DNA of 64,000 nucleotides. Origin: Sphaerisporangium sp. TRM90804 (lineage in GTDB: Bacteria > Actinomycetota > Actinomycetes > Streptosporangiales > Streptosporangiaceae). Where the stretch lies: the NCBI RefSeq assembly GCF_029846175.1, contig NZ_JARWAC010000016.1, positions 186,001 to 250,000 of the forward strand. The letters run 5' to 3'. Positions 26,047-34,912 of the stretch are shown piece after piece. Numbering within the stretch: position 1 is the first letter of the stretch; the number at the start of each line of letters is the position of its first letter. Both the position numbers and the translations under genes were made by a program. The notes below the pieces were generated by a model, which saw only the letters and a program-made list of their open reading frames with translations, made no database searches and had not been told where the DNA came from.

Positions 26047-26561
26047 TCACTTTATGTCTAAACGTTCGGCCCGAATCAGCCGAACCGCCTGACGTGTCAT
26101 CAACATGTGCGTGATTCCCGTTGATCGACGTGATGCTTTTCTCTGGACGATCTGCGATGACCGTGCCCATATCGTCCCCGCTGGTGACGCTGTGTTTCCG
26201 GGCGCCGGCCTGGCCGACCGGGACATCAGGTCACTGGATCCATCATGGGAGAGCCTGGCGACTTGTGCAAGGTTCCTTGCGCAGTTGCGCGAGTCAAGGT
26301 CACGAGTAGGCAACGGAATGCGGATTTCCACTGTTTCCGCTGGTAGGGGGCGTCTTTAGCGGGCAACCGAAGGCTACTCGGTGGTAGGTGTCGCCGGTGT
26401 GGCGGCGGAGGGGGGACGCTGTGTTCTCGCTGGTTAGCCGGGGAATCATGCAGCCTGAATCATTATGTAACGAAATCATAACTATCGTACAAGAAATCTT
26501 GAATAACTCAGCGTAGTCATCCTACGGTAGGGAACGTGTACATAACGCGCCCCGGCTAGCT
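26047..26561. other. 515-bp divergent region with AT-rich promoter segment
   Basis: No gene is supported. The last ~170 bases are unusually AT-rich for this genome and contain the palindrome CCTACGGTAGG (26521-26531) about 30 bp before the ArsR-type gene, a plausible operator. Confidence 0.5.
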
Positions 26562-27209
26562 ATGTCAGGTGATCCCGTGAAACGCGAAGAGCCGTCAGTG
26601 AGAACCGGAGATGTCGCGGCCTTGAAGGCCTTCGCGCATCCCCTGCGCATCCGCCTTTACTACGCCCTCAGAAATGCCCGGGCCGCCTCGGTGTCCTATC
26701 TGGCGAACAGCGTCGAGGCGCCGGTGGCACAGGTCAGTTATCACCTGCACCAGCTCAACCAGCACGGGTTCATCGAACAGGCGCCGCAGTACGCCCGCGA
26801 CGGGCGCGAGCGGTGGTGGCAGCTCAGCGAGAAGCGGCTCGGCTGGGACGACTCCAGCCTGCTGGACGAGCCCGAAGCGGCGGCGGTCGCCGCCACGGTG
26901 AAAGGCAGCGCGCTCACCGAGCAGTTCAGGATCATCAGGGACTTCCACGCCGAGGACGACCGCGAGTGGGACCCGGCCTGGCTCGACGCCGCGTTCATGA
27001 CCGACGGGATCATCGATCTCACCCACGACGAGCTCTCCCGGATGAACGCCGAGCTCATGTCGGTCGTCGACCGCTACGCCGCGCTGGGCGCCAAGTGGCG
27101 CCAGACCTCGCGCACCGCCACCCGCCCGGGCGCCGAGAGGGTGATGTACGTCCTGCACGGGTTTCCGGTACGACGGACCTGGAAGACGGACGGCGGCGCC
27201 AGGCGCTAG
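26562..27209 (+). CDS. ArsR-type winged-helix transcriptional regulator
   Basis: A 215-residue regulator with an N-terminal winged helix (ALKAFAHPLRIRLYYALRN, then VAQVSYHLHQLNQHGFIEQ). The wing ends at RWWQLSEK. The C-terminal ~110 residues are a helical domain without a recognisable ligand motif. The ATG at 26562 lacks a ribosome site; an in-frame GTG at 26577 has AGGTGA at good spacing and may be the true start. The MFS transporter gene follows 250 bp downstream in the same direction and is the natural regulatory target, as in many winged-helix/MFS pairs (inference). Confidence 0.8.
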   Translation: MSGDPVKREEPSVRTGDVAALKAFAHPLRIRLYYALRNARAASVSYLANSVEAPVAQVSYHLHQLNQHGFIEQAPQYARDGRERWWQLSEKRLGWDDSSLLDEPEAAAVAATVKGSALTEQFRIIRDFHAEDDREWDPAWLDAAFMTDGIIDLTHDELSRMNAELMSVVDRYAALGAKWRQTSRTATRPGAERVMYVLHGFPVRRTWKTDGGARR

Positions 27210-27459
27210 CCGTCCACACCGGACGGGCGCCTGAGCGCCCGCGGGACGGCCGGCCCCGGCCTCCGCCCGCACCGGCCCACACGCCCGGGCCCGCCGCGCC
27301 CCGGCGAACACGAACGCGACGAAAGACGAACGCGACGAAGACGGCCTGTCCGCCGCGCGCCCACATCACCTGCCGTCCACGGGGTAGTCGGGAGACCGAC
27401 CTGCCCCCATCCAGGTGTGCGCGTTGCCCCGGGCACAAGGCGACGGGAGATGTGATCGC

Positions 27460-28740
27460 ATGAGCGTCCAGGCAGACCAGCCACTGGTCCATCCGTTACG
27501 GCAGCCCCCCTTCTTCCGGTTGTGGGCCGCCAGTTTCTTCACCGAGGTCACGCGGTGGTCCCTGCTCATCGCGCTCCCGCTGTACGCGCTGAGCGTGACC
27601 GGCTCGGCGCTGATCACCTCGACCGTCGCCATGCTGGGGTTGCTGCCGAGCCTGGTGCTCACGCCCGTCGCCGGCATCTTCGCCGACCGGTGGAACCCCG
27701 CCACGTTCATGGCGTGGCTGGCGATCGTCCGCGCGGTCCTGCTCCTGCCTCTGCTGCTGGTGCACGACGAACGGCAACTGTGGATCATGTATCTGGTGGT
27801 GGCGGCCGAGGCCGGCCTCACGGCGATGTTCGAGTCGGTGAAGAACGCCCTGCTGCCGACGCTGGTCGCCCGGGAGCAGCTGGTCACCGCCAACGCCACC
27901 ATCAGCCTCAATACCAACCTCGGGCGCCTGGTCGGCAGCCCGCTCGGCGGGTTCACGCTCACGCTCGCGGGCATCGGCGGCGTGGTCGTCACCGCCGTGG
28001 TGCCGCTGGTGCTGACGACGCTGCTCGTGGTGACGATGAAGGTCGGCCGCGCGGTCAAGCCCCCGGAGCAGCAGCCGACGGCGTTCTGGCGCGAGTCCGT
28101 GGCGGGCCTGCGCACGGTCTGGGCCACCGCGCGGCTGCGCGCGGCGGCGGTGATCATCGCCTTGATGTCCGTCGCCCAGGGGATGTTCGTCATCCTGTTC
28201 CTGGTCTTCGTCACCGACCTGCTCGGGGGCGGGGAGTCCGAGGCCGGGGTGCTGCGCGGCGTCCAGGCCGTCGGCGGGCTGCTCGGCGGCGCGCTGGCCG
28301 GGCTGATCGCGCGCAAGCTGAACGTCCACGGCTTCGTCTCCTACGGCCTGCTGGTCTTCGGGTTCATCAGCATCGCCATCTGGAACTCCGCCCTGCTGAC
28401 CACCGCCCTGTGGGTCTACGTCGGCCTGTTCACGATGGCCGGGGCGCCGGGGGTGTGGGTGATGGCGGGCTGGTTGTCGATCGTGCAACGGGCGACGCCC
28501 GACGGGCTGCTCGGCAGGGTGATGAGCAGCCTGCTCGCCCTCTCCGACGGCCTGCAGGCCCTCGGCATGCTGCTCGCCGGCCTGCTGATCGGCGCCATGC
28601 CGATCGTCGCGCTGCTCAACCTGCAGGCGGCGCTGCTCCTGCTCGCCGGGGTCCTGGCCTGGCGCATGCTGGGCGGCGACCCCGGCACCGACGCGGCGGC
28701 CCCGGTATCCGAGTCCGCGAGCAGTGCCCACATGCCCTGA
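27460..28740 (+). CDS. MFS transporter (12-helix efflux type)
   Basis: A 426-residue major-facilitator protein with about 12 hydrophobic segments. It begins PFFRLWAASFFTEVTRWSL, has a loop-2/3 motif-A-like segment (GIFADRWNPATF) and shows internal similarity between halves, as in the MFS_3/enterobactin-exporter-like group. Drug or metabolite export is the usual role. Codon 13 is TTA (27496-27498), a rare leucine codon that in Streptomyces makes translation dependent on the bldA tRNA. The upstream winged-helix gene may regulate it. Confidence 0.87.
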   Translation: MSVQADQPLVHPLRQPPFFRLWAASFFTEVTRWSLLIALPLYALSVTGSALITSTVAMLGLLPSLVLTPVAGIFADRWNPATFMAWLAIVRAVLLLPLLLVHDERQLWIMYLVVAAEAGLTAMFESVKNALLPTLVAREQLVTANATISLNTNLGRLVGSPLGGFTLTLAGIGGVVVTAVVPLVLTTLLVVTMKVGRAVKPPEQQPTAFWRESVAGLRTVWATARLRAAAVIIALMSVAQGMFVILFLVFVTDLLGGGESEAGVLRGVQAVGGLLGGALAGLIARKLNVHGFVSYGLLVFGFISIAIWNSALLTTALWVYVGLFTMAGAPGVWVMAGWLSIVQRATPDGLLGRVMSSLLALSDGLQALGMLLAGLLIGAMPIVALLNLQAALLLLAGVLAWRMLGGDPGTDAAAPVSESASSAHMP

Positions 28741-28856
28741 CCCCGTCCAGAACCGGTCTCGTAGCCACGGGCCGTGTCATGAGCCCCGGCGGCGTCGCGC
28801 TCGGCCTCCGGGTCCTGTCCACGGCGCGAGAAGCCGGCCGAGTCCTTGAACTTCGC

Positions 28857-29363
28857 TCACGTCCAGCCCCACCGCTGGTTGTTCCCCCCACGGCAGGTCC
28901 ACTGGCCGACCCGGGCCCAGTCGGCCGTGCTCCAGCCCAGGACCTCCAGGCACTTGCCGCTGTGGAGGTTGCCGATCAGCCCGGCGGAGGTGTTCATATA
29001 CCACCGCTGGTTGTTTCCCCCGTGGCAGGTCCACTGACCGGCCAACGCCCCGTCGGCCGTGCTCCAGCCCAGGATCTCCAGGCACTTGCCGCTATGAACG
29101 TTCTGGATCAGCCCGGTGGTGTAGCTGTAGTTCCACTGCTGGTTGTTCCCGCCGTGGCAGGTCCACTGACCGGCCTCCGCCCAGTCGGCCGTGTTCCAGC
29201 CGAGGATCTCCAGGCACTTGCCGCTGTGGAGGTTGCCGATCATCGTGCGGCCGGCTGATGGCGCCGCGGCGCCGGACACGGCGGAGGTCGTGCCGGTCAG
29301 GAACACCGTCGCGGTGACCAGGACGACCGACGCCGACCTCATTCTTCGAATGGACGTGAACAT
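28857..29363 (-). CDS. Secreted ricin-type lectin with three near-identical repeats
   Basis: A 168-residue exported protein: a signal peptide (residues 1-33), then three ~42-residue beta-trefoil units that are almost the same: HSGKCLEILGW, then GQWTCHGGNNQ(Q/R)W. Each carries the QxW motif and a Cys pair. The units are also very alike in DNA, suggesting recent duplication or gene conversion. Sugar binding outside the cell is the expected role; no enzyme domain is attached. The ATG at 29363 has GGGAG at good spacing. Confidence 0.85.
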   Translation of the reverse strand: MFTSIRRMRSASVVLVTATVFLTGTTSAVSGAAAPSAGRTMIGNLHSGKCLEILGWNTADWAEAGQWTCHGGNNQQWNYSYTTGLIQNVHSGKCLEILGWSTADGALAGQWTCHGGNNQRWYMNTSAGLIGNLHSGKCLEVLGWSTADWARVGQWTCRGGNNQRWGWT

Positions 29364-29442
29364 TGCGACTCCCGCGTGCTGGAACGATTCGTCCCACAGA
29401 TGCTGGCGCTCGCAAGCCGGGTCCGCATGGGTAGCCCCCTAC

Positions 29443-30057
29443 TCAGGCCGCGATCGAGGAGGCCGTGCCGGGCGCCGGGCGCCTCGTCCGTCCGGTCCCG
29501 GTCTCGATCGTGCGGGCCACGCCGGGGTGGGGCCGTCGTGGTGGTGGCGTGCCGCCGGTGTCCGGGCGGTGCTCGAAGTGCCACCACTCGTTGTCGTACA
29601 TGCGGTAGAGATCGTGGCGGGCGCCGTGCTCCTCAAGCCAGCGCGCGCCCTCGTGGGGTCGCACGTCCAGGGCGACACCCCTGACGTGCGCCGACTCCGC
29701 CGGTGGCAGCACGAGCATTCGCGCCAGGGCCGGGGAGCCGGAGCGGCGCACCTCCTCGTCGAACATCCGTTGCTGGACGAGGGGATCGCGGTATCCCGAG
29801 GTGAGGCCGATGAGCTGGCCGTGACGCCAGAGCGCCTCGGTGCGCGCCGCGGTGAACGCCGCCAGGGCGCCGTCGGTGAGCCCGGTGAGGTCCTCGGCGG
29901 GGAATCGCATCCGCAGCGCCCAGCTACAGGCCAGTTCGCGGGCGCGGCCGGGACGGCGGACGCACGCCGCGGGCAGCAGGAGCACGGCGAGCACCAGCGT
30001 GACCACGGCGAACAGCCGGTCCCGGGGCCGAGGTGGGAGGGGACGCGCTTCGTTCAT
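29443..30057 (-). CDS. VanY-like D,D-carboxypeptidase (M15 family)
   Basis: A 204-residue membrane-anchored zinc peptidase that would remove the terminal D-Ala from peptidoglycan stem peptides. It has one N-terminal hydrophobic helix (RLFAVVTLVLAVLLLPAAC) and the M15 signature SAHVRGVALDV (S-x-H-x3-G-x-A-x-D) plus EWWHFEH with the third zinc histidine. The C-terminal ~35 residues are Pro/Arg-rich. Size is like VanYn of glycopeptide producers. It is divergent from a response-regulator/kinase/lipoprotein operon, an arrangement suggesting that this system controls it. No vanHAX genes are seen. Confidence 0.85.
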   Translation of the reverse strand: MNEARPLPPRPRDRLFAVVTLVLAVLLLPAACVRRPGRARELACSWALRMRFPAEDLTGLTDGALAAFTAARTEALWRHGQLIGLTSGYRDPLVQQRMFDEEVRRSGSPALARMLVLPPAESAHVRGVALDVRPHEGARWLEEHGARHDLYRMYDNEWWHFEHRPDTGGTPPPRRPHPGVARTIETGTGRTRRPAPGTASSIAA

Positions 30058-30232
30058 GGCGACTACGATTGGCGCCGAATATGCGTGCTTCGTCCCGCGA
30101 ATGTCACCGTCTGTCGACGGCGGCGAGCGCCGGCGCGGCCGTGACACAACCATGACATGGCGGGGACGAGGCGGGGACACGGCCGGACGACAGTGGACCG
30201 GGACGACCGGCGGGCGAGTTACGGAGCGTGCT

Positions 30233-30922
30233 GTGAAACTCGGCGGCGTGTCGCGAGTGTTGCTGATCGAGGACGACCCGGCCGTGCGGGAGGGCCTTGA
30301 GCTGGCCCTGACCCGGCACGGGCACCGGGTGCACGCCGTGGAGTCCGGCGAGCAGGGGCTCGACCGGCTGCGTACGGAGCTTCCCGACGTCGTCGTGCTC
30401 GATCTGATGTTGCCCGGCATGGACGGGTTCGAGGTCTGCCGCCGCATCCGGGCCGCCAGGGAGGTGCCGATCATCATCCTGACCGCGCGCGGCGACGACA
30501 TCGACGTGGTGGCCGGGCTGGAGGTCGGCGCCGACGACTACGTGGTCAAGCCGGTGCAGCCCAGGGTGCTGGAGGCGCGCATCCGCGCGGTGCTCCGGCG
30601 GATCGGCCGCGACCAGGCGGAGATGGAGCGCTACGGGGACCTGACCATCGACCGGGCCGGGCTGGTGGTCGCCAACCGCGGTGTGCCGGTCGCCCTCACC
30701 CCGACCGAGCTGCGCCTGCTGCTTGAGCTCTCCGGCACGCCTGGCCGGGTGCACAGCCGCCAGCAGCTGCTGGAGTCGGTGTGGGAGCACGGGTACTTCG
30801 GCGACTCGCGTCTCGTCGACGCGTGCGTGCAGCGGTTGCGCGCGAAGATCGAGGACGACTCGGCGGCGCCCGTCTACGTGCAGACGGTGCGTGGGTTCGG
30901 ATACCGGTTCGGGCCGGTGTGA
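30233..30922 (+). CDS. OmpR/PhoB-type response regulator
   Basis: A 229-residue regulator. Receiver residues ~7-120: acidic pocket IEDDP, phosphoacceptor Asp57 in VVVLDLMLPGMDG, Thr in IILTARG and Lys in YVVKPVQP. The C-terminal winged helix is of OmpR type (VALTPTELRLLLELSGTPG, ending [11 protein letters not shown]). It most resembles the MtrA subgroup by its ending and gene order. The GTG at 30233 has a GGAG site; its stop overlaps the kinase start (GTGA), so the two are translationally coupled. Confidence 0.92.
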   Translation: MKLGGVSRVLLIEDDPAVREGLELALTRHGHRVHAVESGEQGLDRLRTELPDVVVLDLMLPGMDGFEVCRRIRAAREVPIIILTARGDDIDVVAGLEVGADDYVVKPVQPRVLEARIRAVLRRIGRDQAEMERYGDLTIDRAGLVVANRGVPVALTPTELRLLLELSGTPGRVHSRQQLLESVWEHGYFGDSRLVDACVQRLRAKIEDDSAAPVYVQTVRGFGYRFGPV

Positions 30923-32406
30923 ACCGGCCGGTGGCGCCTCGGCCGAGCCTGGGGCTGCGCGCGCGGCTGATGTTCGCGTTCGCACTGCTGTGTGTGATCA
31001 CCACGGCGGCGGTGGCCGGCGGGATCTACGTCCAGGCCCGCGTCGCCATCCTGCAGCGGACCCAGGACGCCGCGGTGCAGGCGATGAGGAGCCGCCTGCA
31101 GGCGCTCTACCCGCTGCGGGATCCGGCGCCGGACGCGGCCGAGCTCGGCCGGATCGCCGGCGCCGTGGCCGAGGGGGACGACGACGCGCTCGCCCTCTAC
31201 CACGGGACGCGCTCGCCGGCCGGCCCCGGCAGACCATGCCTGCCCTTCGGCAGGCCGTGCCGGCCTCGCCTGGATCCCGAGGTGATTCCCGAGGCGCTGC
31301 GGCGGGAGGTGGCCGGCGGCCACATCGCGTGGCAGCGCGTGGTGTGGCTGGACGGGCCCCACCTGATCATCGGCACGCCGTTGCTGATCGTCGACCCGGA
31401 CCGCACGGCGCGGGCGTCCGGCATCGAGGTCTACCTGGCGCAGAGCCTGGCTCCCGAGCAGCGCAGCATCGACGGGCTCGCCGCGTCGGCCTGGCTCACC
31501 GGCGGGGCGGCCCTGGCGTTCGCGGTCGTCCTCGCGTTGCTGGCCACCCGGGGCGTGCTGGGCCCGGTGCGTGAGCTCGGCCGGGCGGCGCGCCTGCTGG
31601 GCGAGGGCGAGATGCGGGCCAGGATCGCGGTCCGCGGCTCCGACGAGCTGGCCGACGTGGCGCGCACGTTCAACGACACCGCCGCGGAGCTGGAACGGCA
31701 CGTCAGGCAGCTCCGCGAGATGGAGGCCGACGCCCGCCGGTTCGTGGCCGACGTGTCCCACGAGCTGCGCACCCCGCTGGCCGCGCTCACCGCGGTCGCC
31801 GACGTCCTCGACGAGGAGGCGGCCGGGCTGCCCGAGCCCGCGGGCAGGGCCGCCCGGCTGGTCAGCCAGGAGACGCTCAACCTCACCGGGCTGGTGAACG
31901 ACCTCATCGAGATCAGCAGGTTCGACTCCGGCGTGGCGGCCCTCGCGCTGAACGAGGTCGACGTGGCCGAGCTGGTGCGCGCGACCCTGCGTACGCGGGG
32001 CTGGCCGGAGCGGGTGGGCACCGAGCTTCCGTCCGCGGTGCGGGCACGGCTGGACCCGCGCCGGGTGGACGTCATCCTCGCGAACCTGGTCGGCAACGCC
32101 CTGCGGCACGGCGAGCCGCCGGTGTCGATCCGGCTTCGCGCCGACCCGCGGTGGATCACCCTGGAGGTCCGCGACCACGGGCCGGGGCTGGACGAGGCGG
32201 TGCTGCCGCGCGTGTTCGACCGGTTCTACAAGGCCAGCGCGGCCAGGGCCAGGTCAGAGGGCAGCGGCCTCGGCCTCGCCATAGCGCGGGAGAACGCGCG
32301 CCTGCACCGCGGCGACCTCACCGTCGCCAACGCCCCGGACGGCGGCGCCGTCTTCACCCTGCGCCTGCCGAGCCGGGCACCCGATCAGGACGGAGGCGCC
32401 GAGTGA
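30919..32406 (+). CDS. Sensor histidine kinase partner of the response regulator
   Basis: A 495-residue membrane kinase. One helix near residues 16-36 and another near ~190-212 flank a ~150-residue extracytoplasmic sensor that contains the segment [13 protein letters not shown], two Cys that could form a disulfide. A HAMP domain, the H box with His281 ([14 protein letters not shown]), then N, G1 and G2 boxes ([25 protein letters not shown]) follow. All catalytic motifs are intact. It overlaps the regulator upstream and the lipoprotein gene downstream by 4 bases each. The stimulus is unknown, possibly an envelope signal. Confidence 0.92.
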   Translation: MNRPVAPRPSLGLRARLMFAFALLCVITTAAVAGGIYVQARVAILQRTQDAAVQAMRSRLQALYPLRDPAPDAAELGRIAGAVAEGDDDALALYHGTRSPAGPGRPCLPFGRPCRPRLDPEVIPEALRREVAGGHIAWQRVVWLDGPHLIIGTPLLIVDPDRTARASGIEVYLAQSLAPEQRSIDGLAASAWLTGGAALAFAVVLALLATRGVLGPVRELGRAARLLGEGEMRARIAVRGSDELADVARTFNDTAAELERHVRQLREMEADARRFVADVSHELRTPLAALTAVADVLDEEAAGLPEPAGRAARLVSQETLNLTGLVNDLIEISRFDSGVAALALNEVDVAELVRATLRTRGWPERVGTELPSAVRARLDPRRVDVILANLVGNALRHGEPPVSIRLRADPRWITLEVRDHGPGLDEAVLPRVFDRFYKASAARARSEGSGLGLAIARENARLHRGDLTVANAPDGGAVFTLRLPSRAPDQDGGAE

Positions 32407-32936
32407 GGACCGGGCTCGCCCGCCGCGTGCTCGCCGCGGGCCTCGTGTCGCTCGTCGCCGTGGCCGGCTGCGGCGTGCGGCCCAGCGACGCCATCAGCGC
32501 GGGCGATCCGCCGAGCGGACCCGTCGCACCACCCGTGAAGATCACCCTCTACCTGGTGAAGAACGGCCGGCTCAGCGCGGTGACGCGGCCGGGCCCCCCA
32601 CTGTCCCCGGCGGACACGCTCACGCTGCTGGCCGCCGGGCCCACCGCGGCGGAACGGGCGGACGGGCTCACCACCGACGTCCCCACCGGAGCCGGCCCGA
32701 TCTCGGTGACCGCCGAGCCGGCGGGACGCCTGCTGGTGACCCTGTCCACACCGGCCGGCGAACTGTCCGCGACGGCCGTCGCGCAGATCGTGTGCACGGC
32801 CGCCGCCGCGGCGCCGGAGAGCCCCGCCCGGATCACCGTCGTCGGCGCCGGGCGGAGCGGCGGCCCCCGAAGCTGCCCGGGTGACGGTGGCGACTCACCC
32901 CGGGTTCCACGAGAGCCGGACGCCTCACGTACCTAG
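32403..32936 (+). CDS. Lipoprotein with GerMN-like domain, third gene of the two-component operon
   Basis: A 177-residue predicted lipoprotein: signal peptide with lipobox VAVAGC (Cys ~22), then a GerMN-like segment, [17 protein letters not shown] and [19 protein letters not shown], and a conserved end. The GTG start overlaps the kinase stop and has GGAGG upstream, so it is coupled to the kinase. The order regulator-kinase-GerMN lipoprotein is the order of mtrA-mtrB-lpqB in actinomycetes, where LpqB modulates the kinase; this protein is much shorter than LpqB. A kinase-modulating role is inferred. Confidence 0.75.
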   Translation: MRTGLARRVLAAGLVSLVAVAGCGVRPSDAISAGDPPSGPVAPPVKITLYLVKNGRLSAVTRPGPPLSPADTLTLLAAGPTAAERADGLTTDVPTGAGPISVTAEPAGRLLVTLSTPAGELSATAVAQIVCTAAAAAPESPARITVVGAGRSGGPRSCPGDGGDSPRVPREPDASRT

Positions 32937-32972
32937 TGCCTCCCGGCGCCCCGGACGACGACGGGGACGGGC

Positions 32973-34370
32973 TCAGCCCGCGCGCGAGTCGGCCTCCAGG
33001 GGCACTCCGGTGGGGTAGGAGCCGGTGAAGCATCCCGTGCACAGCGACTCGGGGCTCCCGGCGGCGTCGGACATGGCCTCCACGGACAGGAAGTCCAGCG
33101 AGTCGGCCCCCACGAACTGCCCGATCTCCGCCGCCGACATCGAGTGCCCGATCAGCTCCTCGCGCGAGCTGATGTCCACGCCGAAGAAGCACGGCCACGC
33201 GATCTTGGCGGACGCGACCCGGACGTGGACCTCGGCCGCGCCGGCCGCGCGCAGCATCGCGACCGCCTGCTTCATCGAGGTCGCCCGCACGATGGAGTCG
33301 TCGACCACGATGACCCGCTGCCCGCGCACCACCTCGGGGACGGGGTTGAGCTTCAGCCGCACGCCCTGCCGCCGGGCGGCGTCGCCCGGGCGCAGGAAGG
33401 TGCGGCCGAGGTAGTGGTTGCGGACGAAGCCCTCGGCGTACAGGACGCCGCTCTGGCGCGCGTAACCGATGGCCGCGGGCCGGGCGGTGTCCGGGACCGG
33501 GATGACGACGTCGGCGGCCACGGGCGCCTCGCGCGCGAGCGCCGCGCCGAGGGCCTGCCGCACCTGCTGCACGCGCCTGCCGCCGATCAGGGAGTCCGGC
33601 CGGGCGATGTAGACGTGCTCGAAGACGCAGGTCGCCTGCGGCGCGGCGGCGAACCTCTCGGTGCGCAGCCGGCCGTCCTGGAAGACGAGCAGCTCGCCGG
33701 GCTGGGCGTCGCGCACGAACTCCGCGCCGACGGCGTCCAGCGCCGCGGTCTCCGAGGCCACCATCCACCCGCCGTCCGGGAGCCGCCCCAGGCACAGCGG
33801 GCGGAAGCCGTGCGGGTCGCGCGCGGCGTACAGGGTGGACCGCGTGGCCAGCACCAGGCAGTACGCGCCCCGCACGCCGGGCAGCAGCTCGCGCAGCGCC
33901 TGGTCCAGCGGGCCGGGGTGGGAGGCGAGGTGGTCGACCAGCGCCTGGGTGTCGGTGCTCCCGGTGCGCGCCCTGCCGCCGCGGCCGAGCGGGTCGCCGG
34001 GCGGGCCCGCGGCGTCGATGCCCAGCAGGTTGCCGTTGTGGGCGAGCGAGAAGTGCTCGCCCGAGCGGGTGATGCCGAGCAGCGGCTGCGCGTTGGCGAG
34101 CGTCGAGCCGCCGGCGGTCGGGTACCGGACGTGGCCGATGCCCACCGTTCCCGGCAGCTCCCGCAGCTTCTCCTCGTCGAGCACCTCCGTCACGAGCCCC
34201 AGGCCGCGCCGCACGCGAAGGACCAGCCCGTCGCCGACGGCGGCGCCGGCCGCCTCCTGGCCGCGATGCTGCAGCGCCAGCAGGCCCGCGTAGACCATCG
34301 AGGCGGCGGGCGCGCCGGGCGAGGTGACACCGGCGACTCCGCAGTTCTCTCCCAGGCCGTCTAAAGGCAT
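32973..34370 (-). CDS. purF: Amidophosphoribosyltransferase
   Basis: A 465-residue enzyme for the first step of purine synthesis: glutamine amide nitrogen is moved to PRPP to give phosphoribosylamine. After a short propeptide comes the N-terminal nucleophile Cys10 (ENCGVAG). The PRPP loop VIVVDDSIVRATSMKQ is intact, and the four Cys expected for the Fe-S cluster are present (ATCVFEH, WPCFFGVD, SLCTGC). The ATG at 34370 has AGGGAG upstream; the open frame further left is not used. It is not beside other pur genes. It could be the housekeeping copy or a second copy associated with the NRPS region. Confidence 0.92.
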   Translation of the reverse strand: MPLDGLGENCGVAGVTSPGAPAASMVYAGLLALQHRGQEAAGAAVGDGLVLRVRRGLGLVTEVLDEEKLRELPGTVGIGHVRYPTAGGSTLANAQPLLGITRSGEHFSLAHNGNLLGIDAAGPPGDPLGRGGRARTGSTDTQALVDHLASHPGPLDQALRELLPGVRGAYCLVLATRSTLYAARDPHGFRPLCLGRLPDGGWMVASETAALDAVGAEFVRDAQPGELLVFQDGRLRTERFAAAPQATCVFEHVYIARPDSLIGGRRVQQVRQALGAALAREAPVAADVVIPVPDTARPAAIGYARQSGVLYAEGFVRNHYLGRTFLRPGDAARRQGVRLKLNPVPEVVRGQRVIVVDDSIVRATSMKQAVAMLRAAGAAEVHVRVASAKIAWPCFFGVDISSREELIGHSMSAAEIGQFVGADSLDFLSVEAMSDAAGSPESLCTGCFTGSYPTGVPLEADSRAG

Positions 34371-34912
34371 GGCGTCTCCCTGTGATCTGAGCAATTCACG
34401 GATCCAGCGATTCGCGCTGGACAAAGGATGCGTGGGCGTGGGCGTTCGCTTGTCACGGGCCTCGCGGCGGCCGGTTCCCGCGGTGCCTCGGCACACCGGT
34501 TGAATGCCGCCGGGGCTGGGAGAAGAATGTGCTCGCCGGTGTTCCGAGGGGGCGTCCGGCTCGATCGACTGTGTCGACTCTAGCAGCCGCGAAAGCGGGC
34601 CCATCGGCATCGTCGCAGGTCGTGGCCGGTGCCATGGGAAACTGCCGGTCTTCTTCCGAAGCTAAGTGCCGCCGGCCTCCACCGGCCGCGTCTAGGGTGT
34701 GGAATGCGAGGGTTCAAGGGGTTCACCGTCACATATGCATTCACGGCCCGGCACGCCGGCGAGTTCGCACGGGTGCCGCCGGGGCGGTCGGAACGGGCGC
34801 GTGGTCCGCGCCCGACACGGGAGGTGAATTCGGAGGTCGCGGCTTGATCGGAGACCTCCGGAAGACCAGGGAAAAGCTGTTCGGGTTTTCACGCAATCGC
34901 GGGAGGAATGAC
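34371..34912. other. 542-bp divergent region between purF and the LuxR-type regulator
   Basis: I see no gene. Both promoters must lie here. No purine riboswitch or clear operator is recognisable by eye. Confidence 0.4.

Noticed and set aside
26105-26359. 84-residue open frame upstream of the ArsR-type gene
   Set aside because: No ribosome site, no motif and mixed codon use; left as intergenic.
28522-29258. Plus-strand repetitive protein opposite the ricin-type lectin
   Set aside because: Antisense of the lectin repeats; no start signal.
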